Origin: Enterobacter hormaechei subsp. hoffmannii
GTDB taxonomy: Bacteria > Pseudomonadota > Gammaproteobacteria > Enterobacterales > Enterobacteriaceae
DNA length: 64,000 nt
Assembly: GCF_001729745.1 (NCBI RefSeq)
Contig: NZ_CP017186.1
Span: 2,294,001 to 2,358,000, forward strand
Reading direction: 5' to 3'
Numbering within the stretch: the first letter of the stretch is position 1; every line of letters starts with the position of its first letter. The position numbers and the translations under genes are program-made. The notes beneath the pieces were generated by a model. The model saw only the letters and a program-made list of their open reading frames with translations, had not been told where the DNA came from and made no database searches. Shown one piece after another: positions 53,987-61,157 of this stretch.

Positions 53987-54529
53987 TTACTCCAGAACAA
54001 CTGTTGATGCTTTACACCAATTGTTGAGCATGTATTTATGCAAAAGAATATTATTTTTTAAATTAGTATCTGGTAATGGTCTAATATTATTATCAATTAC
54101 CCCATCAGGCGTAATCATCCGTTCTTCTCCTCGAAGAGAATGCTTAATACCATTTTCATAAGCAAAATATTTTACAGCAACTGGATCAAGGCCGCCCACA
54201 TAACCTATGGTATAAGCAAACAATACTGTATCTAATGAGTCATTAATTTTCTTAACCTCGAATGAGCCCTTAATCAAGGCCATATTTATATCAAGCGGAC
54301 ATTTATTTACAAAATCGACAAGACTCCATATTTTTTTGTTTTTCACATACTCCGAAGCGGTTATTGTTGAATTTTTAACATCCCCAAGATTTTCTTCTTG
54401 AATATCAATCCTCACCTTATGGACACCATCAATCCTAACAAACTCCTTAGTAAAAGAAGATGCAAAACTACTCATAACAGGCAAAGTCACCAGAAATAAT
54501 GCTAGTTTTATCTTGTTTGTTAGAATCAT
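53987..54529 (-). CDS. Putative periplasmic immunity protein for the LysM-amidase module
   Basis: A 180-residue secreted protein with a signal peptide (residues 1-24, ending SSFA/SSF). The mature part has CPLDINMALIKGSF, FAYTIGYVGGLDPVAVKYFAYENGIKHSLRGEE and a C-terminal Cys in NNWCKAS, so one disulfide is possible. The segment with GGLDPVAVKYFAY resembles a small family often found beside peptidoglycan-degrading effectors. It overlaps the preceding effector by four bases (ATGA), the usual arrangement for effector and cognate immunity. A periplasmic site fits an amidase target. Confidence 0.75.
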   Translation of the reverse strand: MILTNKIKLALFLVTLPVMSSFASSFTKEFVRIDGVHKVRIDIQEENLGDVKNSTITASEYVKNKKIWSLVDFVNKCPLDINMALIKGSFEVKKINDSLDTVLFAYTIGYVGGLDPVAVKYFAYENGIKHSLRGEERMITPDGVIDNNIRPLPDTNLKNNILLHKYMLNNWCKASTVVLE

Positions 54530-55476
54530 CTTGTGCTCTCGTGTCCAGTTGTTTTAGAATGAATACCAATCATTTCATTCAGTTCATTTACATCAAAGAT
54601 GTCTAATTCTTTTTGTGCATTTGACTCATAGTATCCTTTATATGCCACTGGTAAAAAAAATCTAAAATCTTTAAAAAGTGAAAATTTTATTGTGTCACCC
54701 TGATTACCGCCCAAACAAATTAATTCTCCCGACTTCGATTGACCATATACAAAGGTTGCATGCTTTCCTGATGATGCGGCACATCCATAGATAGGTTTTT
54801 TGATTTCAAAAAAGTTATTGCTATCTTTAAAAAACGAAATAGCACGATATGGATCTGGCACTGTTTTATGATATCCACTTTCTTGAAAACAATAATTTAC
54901 AAAAGACGAACACCAAGCATTTGATGTCCCAACTAGATTTTTTATCCATTTATGACCTATTAATGCATGATAATTGCTGGTAATAGAGTCTTCTTTAGTT
55001 CCATGCCATTTCTTTGCCTCACTCAGTGCAATATTCATCCACGGAGCTTCTCTCTGGTCGTGAAGGAGTATAGCTATTGGATTTCCAGAATTTTTTCCCC
55101 CAATCGATTCCAGCGTTTTTTTATTCACTGATTTTGATGCTGGAGGGCTAACTGCTGGTTTTTCTGTTTCGCCAACAGCATTACTACCACTTTTGCTTAT
55201 GGAAAATGATTGCCCTGGGTAAATTTTATTAGGATCGGATATGTTGTTCTGTCGTGCGATTTCGTCTAAACTAACATCGTATTTATCCGCGATCTCCGCA
55301 AGAGTATCACCCGGTGAAACGATATACACTGAAGGGTCACTAGTATTGACACCATAAATCGTCAAGTGCTGACCGGGGAAGATCTTACTTACATCTTTTA
55401 TATTATTATTTTTAGCAATTTCATCAGTACTTGTCTTATAACGTTCGGCAATTTTCGAGAGGGAGTCTCCTGACAT
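54526..55476 (-). CDS. LysM / NlpC-P60-like (TIGR02594-type) amidase effector module, N-terminus missing
   Basis: A 316-residue frame. Two LysM repeats (about 1-40 and 51-93, the second with SPGDTLAEIADKYDVSLDEI) would bind peptidoglycan. The C-terminal domain from about 138 has APWMNIALSEAKKWHG, the nucleophile in NAWCSSFVNYC (Cys189), the general base in GKHATFVYG (His239) and LGGNQGD near 258, matching TIGR02594-type cysteine hydrolases. The ATG lies inside the first LysM repeat: the frame stays open upstream to 55551 and reads KTIEYIVMSGDSL, but contains no start codon. It therefore looks like a displaced C-terminal module. The coupled immunity gene is intact. Confidence 0.78.
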   Translation of the reverse strand: MSGDSLSKIAERYKTSTDEIAKNNNIKDVSKIFPGQHLTIYGVNTSDPSVYIVSPGDTLAEIADKYDVSLDEIARQNNISDPNKIYPGQSFSISKSGSNAVGETEKPAVSPPASKSVNKKTLESIGGKNSGNPIAILLHDQREAPWMNIALSEAKKWHGTKEDSITSNYHALIGHKWIKNLVGTSNAWCSSFVNYCFQESGYHKTVPDPYRAISFFKDSNNFFEIKKPIYGCAASSGKHATFVYGQSKSGELICLGGNQGDTIKFSLFKDFRFFLPVAYKGYYESNAQKELDIFDVNELNEMIGIHSKTTGHESTR

Positions 55477-55522
55477 GACTATGTACTCTATCGTTTTTCG
55501 CTGTCGACCAAGAGGCCGAGAT

Positions 55523-55846
55523 TCAGCTGGCTCTTGCTTTTTTGGTACTAATTACTCTCTCCCCACCGGAAACATGCAAGGAATATTGCCCATACTTATT
55601 ACAACCAATTCTGCCAGAAGATTGAGTGCAATATTTATTCAGTAATTTAATGTATTCCTCTTTTGCCTGAAAACCCGTATCTTCGCTTAAATTTTGCGTA
55701 GCAAATTGATTCCACGCCTCATAGTCACTAATAAAATCAATGACTGTTTGTTGAGGAGTAAGTTTTGCATTTGATCTCATTGCAAAAGCTGAGAAGATCA
55801 TTAACACAAATAATATAATTAACAACTTAAGAAATTTCATTTTCAT
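55523..55846 (-). CDS. Small secreted protein, probable immunity protein
   Basis: A 107-residue protein with a signal peptide (residues 1-22, ending SAFA/MRSN). The mature part contains LTPQQTVIDFISDYEAWNQFA, two Cys (KYC and GRIGC), and YSLHVSGGERV. Its ATG overlaps the stop codon of a decayed effector tail (TAATGA), so it is probably the immunity gene left behind by that effector. Family not recognised. The C-terminal codons overlap, in another frame, the LysM-like upstream extension of the next module. Confidence 0.65.
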   Translation of the reverse strand: MKMKFLKLLIILFVLMIFSAFAMRSNAKLTPQQTVIDFISDYEAWNQFATQNLSEDTGFQAKEEYIKLLNKYCTQSSGRIGCNKYGQYSLHVSGGERVISTKKARAS

Positions 55847-56117
55847 TACGTAATAGCATAATAATCGGATTCTTGTTCTGTAGAATCGTTAGGCACATAC
55901 CAGGTATACTTAAACGGAGGCCATCTGACATCCTCAAATGTCATTCTTCCATTTAATCCATTTATCCCTTGACGATTTTGTTTGCTGATAGTTCCAGACA
56001 AATTCATTGTTGCAATAGCCCTCCAGAATGCTGATTTTCTAAGCCATCATCTTCACTAGTTTTTACAATCAAAGGTGATTTTTCACAACTATTACCAATT
56101 TTCACTTCCTTATATTG
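55846..56117 (-). pseudogene. Frameshifted C-terminal remnant of an unidentified effector
   Basis: Minus-strand frames give KYQYKEVKIGNSCEKSPLIV through KTSEDDGLENQ and then, in a second frame, KSAFWRAIATMNLSGTISKQ, NRQGINGLNGRMTFEDVRWP, PFKYTWYVPNDSTEQESDYY and AIT before the stop. The frame changes near 56046. No start codon or N-terminus is present. It immediately precedes a small secreted protein gene whose start overlaps its stop. It starts exactly at the end of the 539-bp repeat, so it was probably truncated by that insertion. Family not recognised. Confidence 0.65.
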
Positions 56118-56652
56118 ATACTTATTTCACTTAAGAGCGTCAATTGGCATAGCGCATGATTTCGGAGCGTTACCATCATAAAACGTGTTAATTAAATTGT
56201 CACCATCAATCCGAATATTAACAAAGTCATCGCCGCATCCAGGCTTTATCTCTTTGAATTTTCCCTCAGGTGGAGAAAAGATAAATAATCTATAAATTTT
56301 ATACGTACCCATTCCTTCATCTAAATGCCATACACTGAAGTCTTTATAACCATCACGATTATAATCTTCGAGTGTAAAATGATTTTTTCTCAGATGAAAC
56401 ATCTATTTCTTCTGTGCTAATAATCTTACCATGATTTAAAATCGACATTAACAACGAATCATTATTTTTCAGCAAAACCTTCGCAGAAATACCTTCTGCA
56501 AAGTTAACATCTAAAAGTTTATTATCACAACCTAATGCAGTATTTGTAAAAATGTAAAAAAGAAAAATAATATACCTCATTATAACACCTTAGGATTTTG
56601 TTAAGTCCACAACAATGCGAGATTTTCCAGTAAGGCTTACAGTAACAGTTGC
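56114..56652. repeat. Direct repeat copy A (539 bp) of effector tail plus immunity gene
   Basis: Nearly identical to 58497-59037 (541 bp), same orientation. It holds the last codons of the two-domain effector and the whole immunity gene. The copies differ by a two-base contraction in a T-run and scattered substitutions. The edges are sharp: left at ATTGATACTTATTTCAC, right at AGTAACAGTTGC. Confidence 0.9.
56127..56580 (-). pseudogene. Frameshifted copy of the effector-1 immunity gene
   Basis: Two overlapping frames, MRYIIFLFYIFTNTALGCDN to EEIDVSSEKK and FTLEDYNRDGYKDFSVWHLD to SCAMPIDALK, together correspond over the full length to the intact gene at 58510-58968. The frame breaks where the intact copy has eight T (plus strand, GATTTTTTTTCTC) and this copy six. 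A two-base slip in a homopolymer therefore inactivates it. The copy is otherwise well preserved, so the break may be recent or phase-variable. Confidence 0.88.
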
Positions 56653-56913
56653 TTAACGCCGGGTAAAACTATTCGCTTTACTGTCCTGTAATGGCCAGAG
56701 CCATATGCGAAAACCGAAACTTACAATCCACACAACGACAGGTGTGCCAATAGCAAGCAACCAGAAGTGTCTGGTATCGATGTAGCGTCAGAATATACGC
56801 ATAAGGGTCACGCTAATAACCAACATTGCCGCCAGAACGACAAACCAGCGGGATGTTTTTGGTGAAACTGGTCGTGGATAACATTCAGGAGGATGTTTCA
56901 GTGAGTACGACAT
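56653..56913 (-). pseudogene. Broken 5' copy of the 402-residue T6SS gene
   Basis: The minus strand reads MSYSLKHPPECYPRPVSPKT, then SRWFVVLAAMLVISVTLMRIF, a stop, RYIDTRHFWLLAIGTPVVV and WIVSFGFRMWLWPLQDSKAN. It matches residues 1-85 of the gene at 52124-53332. It has an in-frame TGA at codon 42 and is cut after about 85 codons, running straight into the tail of effector 1. It marks a former junction between the effector array and the core operon. Confidence 0.92.
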
Positions 56914-56924
56914 TCATACTTCAT

Positions 56925-56945
56925 AATTTATAATTTATAATTTAT
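56925..56945. repeat. Three 7-bp tandem repeats (AATTTAT)
   Basis: AATTTAT three times in a row in the 47-bp non-coding gap between the broken 402-residue gene copy and a frameshifted immunity gene. Probably replication slippage. Confidence 0.8.
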
Positions 56946-56960
56946 AAATATTAACTAAGG

Positions 56961-57589
56961 TTAGTTATCATCAAATGAAATACTCTCAAGCAGTTTCAAC
57001 GCATCTTTAGAGAGCTCTTCATTTTTATCATCAGGGGAATTAATGCCAGAGCCACATAGAGCATTATTTTTATGTATCAAACAGAAATAAATGCTCTCAC
57101 CTAGAGTTCCATCTATGAGTTTCGCCATACTGTTAACAGCCATAAAACCAGATGCATTTTTACTTTTTACCTGCACTAGGGATAGATGATTTATCTTTCC
57201 ATTTTTTACATAAGCTGTATCTGGTATTAGTTTCCATATCTTATTCTTATAATCATAAACAATTTTATTATCAGTACTACTAACACTAATTCCTTTAGTG
57301 TTTACTTGCTGTGTATCATATCCCGCTTCAAATGCCTCACCAGAATATAAACAACTCCACTCTGATATTGGCGATTTTTTTTAAAGTACTCATCCTCTGA
57401 CAATGTAGGGAATTTGTAATCCCTGAAATGCACATTACATGCATCAAAACTGGATGACGAAGAGATTTCTGCGTTAGAATCTGAAGTCAATGCTCTGGTT
57501 ACTGAAGTATTTTCAACTTTAGCTTCAGGAGCAGAGGCCATAGCGAAGGAACTAATACTGAGAAAAACCACTATATATAACAATTTCAT
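56961..57589 (-). pseudogene. Frameshifted immunity gene for the orphan toxin module
   Basis: A secreted protein of about 209 residues in two frames. The first has a signal peptide (1-18, ending FAMA/SAPE) and runs to QYQSGVVY. The second continues SGEAFEAGYDTQQVNTKGIS, later KIWKLIPDTAYVKNG, and ends KLLESISFDDN. Removing one TA from TATATT near 57350 restores a single frame. It begins five bases after the stop of the orphan glycosidase-like module, as expected for the cognate immunity. No family recognised. A sequencing error cannot be excluded. Confidence 0.75.
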
Positions 57590-57594
57590 ATAAT

Positions 57595-58494
57595 TTACGT
57601 CTTATGATTATATCCTTCTGGAAACTCCAAAACAAAACTTCCAGAAGCATTCGGGAATTTATTTTCAGTTAAAATAGCAATGGCAACTCCGTAGGCACAG
57701 CATCTTGAATCGAATCCATTTAGTGAGCGATGGTAAAGTGAACCGATCCTTCCAGGTAAATTAACTGCGGCACTTGCTTTCCAAAAACTAGGACTTTGGT
57801 AGTAATACTTAATTCCTAAATTTGAATTAACAGAAACCCTCTCTAAAACATGCTCCTCATCGGCATATTTAGCTATCTTATTTTTTACCCAATAAAACCC
57901 AGCGCTATCTGCAGCTAATGTACCTTGTGAATCACTAACCTCGCTCCTTAGTCCTATAAACTCTGTTGGAAGCGTAGGGAAGTGGCGATCTTGCAATGTC
58001 GCATTAGTTCTATTCGCAGGTGGTTGTGCTGCAATTAATGCATATGCGTCAACCAAACTTCGTTTTAAGTGATCCTGAACTACCTTGCCAATATATTTAA
58101 AATAATTTAGATAGTTTTCTGGATTAGTTAATTGCAAAAAAACGCGTCCGTACCACGGGGCGTACCAGAGGTTACTGCCATTTCCTTCATGAAGGGTACT
58201 TAACCAGCCTGTTTCTTGTATTGCATTACCTAAAAAACAAGAAATCCTAAAGGGAGTATTAATACAATACTTTCTCATCGAGGAATTTAAATTTGAAATC
58301 TGGTTACTTAAAATAGAGCCCGGCTTTCTTAAATTCGTATTAATTGCCTCCCAAGCAAACCGATCTCTGCCAGTTTGCCGCAGTGCATGGCTAGGTACTA
58401 TTTGTTTCATTTCATAGAAACTTAACCATCCATAGTTTCTAAAATGTTTAATGAATGTTTTTGGCTCAAAATGCCACAGTCTTCCACTACTCAA
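57595..58494 (-). CDS. Orphan GH19-like toxin module (alternative C-terminus of effector 1)
   Basis: A 299-residue frame that begins with a TTG codon and no ribosome site at SSGRLWHFEPKTFIKHFRNYG. This matches the inner segment NSGRLWHFEPNAFIEHFRKC of the full-length effector, where its C-terminal domain begins. The rest is a diverged GH19/lysozyme-like domain: FRISCFLGNAIQETGWLSTLHE with the catalytic Glu, WYGRVFLQLTNPENYLNYFKY, and DSAGFYWVKNKIAKYAD. It lacks the N-terminal metallopeptidase-like half and any secretion signal. It resembles the displaced orphan toxins of polymorphic toxin systems, silent until recombined onto a full N-terminus. It starts 15 bp after the stop of the effector-1 immunity gene. 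Confidence 0.82.
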   Translation of the reverse strand: MSSGRLWHFEPKTFIKHFRNYGWLSFYEMKQIVPSHALRQTGRDRFAWEAINTNLRKPGSILSNQISNLNSSMRKYCINTPFRISCFLGNAIQETGWLSTLHEGNGSNLWYAPWYGRVFLQLTNPENYLNYFKYIGKVVQDHLKRSLVDAYALIAAQPPANRTNATLQDRHFPTLPTEFIGLRSEVSDSQGTLAADSAGFYWVKNKIAKYADEEHVLERVSVNSNLGIKYYYQSPSFWKASAAVNLPGRIGSLYHRSLNGFDSRCCAYGVAIAILTENKFPNASGSFVLEFPEGYNHKT

Positions 58495-58496
58495 TT

Positions 58497-59037
58497 ATTG
58501 ATACTTATTTCACTTAAGAGCGTCAATTGGCATAGCGCATGATTTCGGAGCGTTACCATCATAAAACGTGTTAATTAAATTGTCACCTTCAATCCGAATA
58601 TTAACAAAACCATCGCCGCATCCAGACTTTATCTCTTTGAATTTTCCCTCAGATGGTGCAAAGATAAATAATCTATAAATCTTATACGTACCCATTCCTT
58701 CATCTAAATGCCATACACTGAAGTCTTTATAACCATCACGATTATAATCTTCGAATGTAACATGATTTTTTTTCTCAGATGAAACATCTATTTCTTCTGT
58801 ACTAATAATCTTACCATGAATTAAAATCGACATTGACAACGAATCATTACTTTTCAGCAAAATCTTCGCAGAAATACCCTCTGCAATGTTAACATTTAAA
58901 AGTGTATTATCACAACCCAATGCAATATTTGTAAAAATGTAAAAAACAAAAATAATATATATCATCATAACACCTTAGGATTTTGTTAAGTCCACAACAA
59001 TGCGAGATTTTCCAGTAGGGCTTACAGTAACAGTTGC
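58497..59037. repeat. Direct repeat copy B (541 bp) of effector tail plus immunity gene
   Basis: The intact partner of 56114-56652. It covers the last 21 codons of the effector and the whole immunity gene. The repeat spacing of 2.4 kb brackets the orphan module, its immunity gene and the broken 402-residue gene copy. Confidence 0.9.
58510..58968 (-). CDS. Immunity protein of effector 1, XAC2610-like
   Basis: A 152-residue secreted protein. The N-terminal hydrophobic signal (YIIFVFYIFTNIALGC) ends in LGC, so it may be a lipoprotein or a cleaved periplasmic protein. The C-terminal part FEDYNRDGYKDFSVWHLDEGMGTYKIYRLFIF resembles the XAC2610-type and PliI lysozyme-inhibitor fold, with an Asp-rich calcium-type loop DYNRDGYKD. 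It begins six bases after the effector stop. An inhibitor of a peptidoglycan glycosidase is therefore the likely role. A frameshifted second copy is at 56127-56580. Confidence 0.8.
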   Translation of the reverse strand: MMIYIIFVFYIFTNIALGCDNTLLNVNIAEGISAKILLKSNDSLSMSILIHGKIISTEEIDVSSEKKNHVTFEDYNRDGYKDFSVWHLDEGMGTYKIYRLFIFAPSEGKFKEIKSGCGDGFVNIRIEGDNLINTFYDGNAPKSCAMPIDALK

Positions 59038-61143
59038 ATCAGTATTTATCTCATCCATTAAATAAAAACCAATAAATTTCGAGTAGGCTTGTCTTTCATA
59101 GTACCCATTCGAGCCCCCATTAACCAAACGATTGATTAACCCGACATTATCTGCTGTGAAATCTTCATCCGCGACTCTATTCATTGAGGTTTTTCGTCTA
59201 TATACCTTTGAAGCCCAATAAAATCCACCAGAATCACAAGCGTTGTATTTATCTTCAGCCACGATATCAGGATCGAATCTTGGAGACCACCGAAACAAAG
59301 TCCCCCCATCATCGGGATGGGCTGCATAATGGGTTGAGATTGAAGTAAGCCGCGGAGCATCAGGGCGTAATCGATCCGTATATGAACCTGAATGATTTGG
59401 AAAATTTCGGTATTCACCGTAGGTTTTATACAGTCCTGCCCATGTAAGTTGCATGATCCCTCTACCATAAAAAACAGTATAATACTCCGTGGCAGGATTC
59501 ACTGAATTATAACGTCCAAACCCCCACTCATGTAATAACCTCTTACTACCACCTAAATCCCTCCACTGAGCAGTTTCTAGTAATGTTTGGGGTAGAAAAA
59601 ATGATATTCTTTTTTTGTCGTTTCCAATGTATTTTCTAATACACAAATTCAACGATTCGTAATGCGACTCAATCCTAGTTTTGGCTTGTTCATGATCTAT
59701 TGTATACACGCTTGCAGGCTGCTTTTGAGCAGTTCTTGGGTTTCCATTTGAAGAGTAAAATAAATATTTCGGAAATGTGGCAGCTAACTCATCAAGATTC
59801 ATCCAACTACATTTTCTAAAATGTTCAATGAATGCGTTTGGCTCAAAATGCCACAGTCTTCCACTATTGAATGCTCCGGAATCAAAGCACAACGCTTCTG
59901 CATGAGCCTTAAATTTTGCATAATCTGCTTCCGTCATCGGAGCACGCTTGTCATTCCCCGTTTTCAGCCATGAAAAACGGGTATCGAACGTACTTTTTTC
60001 CCATTCGAACGGGAAATGACAGATTAACTTTCCACACTGATTATTGTACTCACCGTCCTCCTGCAGTTTCCTGATTATGGCTGAGCTACACTGACTATTA
60101 CTGTCAGTATCGTCATCAACCAGCTGCCAGCCCGTCCAGTGAGGAAAATCAGCGTCACTGAATTTTTTAATATTCGGATCAGCGAGATTGACCACCCCTT
60201 TGCCACCCGGATAACTGACCGTCATCCATAATGGCGCATCTGCCGGTACCAGCGTTTCATGCTCCGTATTGATCACCCGGCCAAAACGAAGCAGCTCAAA
60301 CCCGGCGCTGGGGCTTTCCTTATAATTCCGCATCGCGGTGTTATAGAGATTATATTCGTAGTCCTCTCCGTCAGCATTCACCAGAGGGTCGCCCAGCAGG
60401 TCATACTTCCCGTCAGTCTGCGTATTTTTCTGCCGGGTCACCATCGTGCAGCTGCCCTGTGCCAGCGTCATACTGGCATACAGAGGCGCACTGCTGGTAT
60501 ACAGCTCAGAAAGCCCGGTTATGGAAGTACTGTTATTTGCGGGTGCCTTATCATAAAACTTCGTTCCGGCCGGAAGATAAAAGTGAATATCTCCGTAAAC
60601 GGCATCAGTCCGGCCATCTTTCGACACGTCCAGTTCACGGGTCGTTCTGCCCGTCAGCTTGCTGATATTGTTGTCATCACAGAAAATCTGGAAATGGAAT
60701 TCATTCCGTCCACTGCACGTGCCTGAAGAGCCCAGGGGGGCTTTACGGTATATTTTTGCATCCTGCTTTATTTCTGCCTCCAGAAATTTCATATGCATGC
60801 ACAGTGAATAGAATACGACCTTCCCGTCATCTCCGCTTCCTGTCTCCGTTTCATGCTTCAGCAACACATAGCCGTCATCTGTCGGTCCGAGATAATTGAG
60901 TGGTTCTGCATCTTTAGACGGCGATGGCTGGCGGAACGAAACAACCACGCCATCAGCAATTGCCCGTATTTTTTCATTAGGCATTCCTTCGTCTGTATGT
61001 GTGATGTGAACACCTCCATGCCAGGATTCTGCTCCGTTCAACGGGAATCCCTGGTCTGGATTAACCGGCATCATTGCGCCAGTCCAGTCGGCATCAGACT
61101 GGGATGCAGTTCTGTTTCTCAGAAACGGTGGGCTGATAATCAT
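58975..61143 (-). CDS. T6SS effector with M23-like and GH19-like peptidoglycan hydrolase domains
   Basis: A 722-residue effector directly downstream of vgrG. The N-terminal domain (about 20-170) has the M23 layout: ESWHGGVHITHTDEG, IRAIADGVVVSFRQP, VLLKHETETG and FHFQIF. The usual HxxxD reads HGGVH and HxH reads EFHF, so the zinc set is altered. The C-terminal domain (about 495-650) is GH19 chitinase/lysozyme-like, with FFLPQTLLETAQW holding the catalytic Glu and FYGRGIMQLTWAGLYKTYG. The two halves are joined through SGRLWHFEP near 423, the same junction as in the orphan module. It probably cuts both peptide and glycan of peptidoglycan, like the dual-function TseP effectors. Start: ATG after GGAG. 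Confidence 0.85.
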   Translation of the reverse strand: MIISPPFLRNRTASQSDADWTGAMMPVNPDQGFPLNGAESWHGGVHITHTDEGMPNEKIRAIADGVVVSFRQPSPSKDAEPLNYLGPTDDGYVLLKHETETGSGDDGKVVFYSLCMHMKFLEAEIKQDAKIYRKAPLGSSGTCSGRNEFHFQIFCDDNNISKLTGRTTRELDVSKDGRTDAVYGDIHFYLPAGTKFYDKAPANNSTSITGLSELYTSSAPLYASMTLAQGSCTMVTRQKNTQTDGKYDLLGDPLVNADGEDYEYNLYNTAMRNYKESPSAGFELLRFGRVINTEHETLVPADAPLWMTVSYPGGKGVVNLADPNIKKFSDADFPHWTGWQLVDDDTDSNSQCSSAIIRKLQEDGEYNNQCGKLICHFPFEWEKSTFDTRFSWLKTGNDKRAPMTEADYAKFKAHAEALCFDSGAFNSGRLWHFEPNAFIEHFRKCSWMNLDELAATFPKYLFYSSNGNPRTAQKQPASVYTIDHEQAKTRIESHYESLNLCIRKYIGNDKKRISFFLPQTLLETAQWRDLGGSKRLLHEWGFGRYNSVNPATEYYTVFYGRGIMQLTWAGLYKTYGEYRNFPNHSGSYTDRLRPDAPRLTSISTHYAAHPDDGGTLFRWSPRFDPDIVAEDKYNACDSGGFYWASKVYRRKTSMNRVADEDFTADNVGLINRLVNGGSNGYYERQAYSKFIGFYLMDEINTDATVTVSPTGKSRIVVDLTKS

Positions 61144-61157
61144 GTTATGACTCCGTG

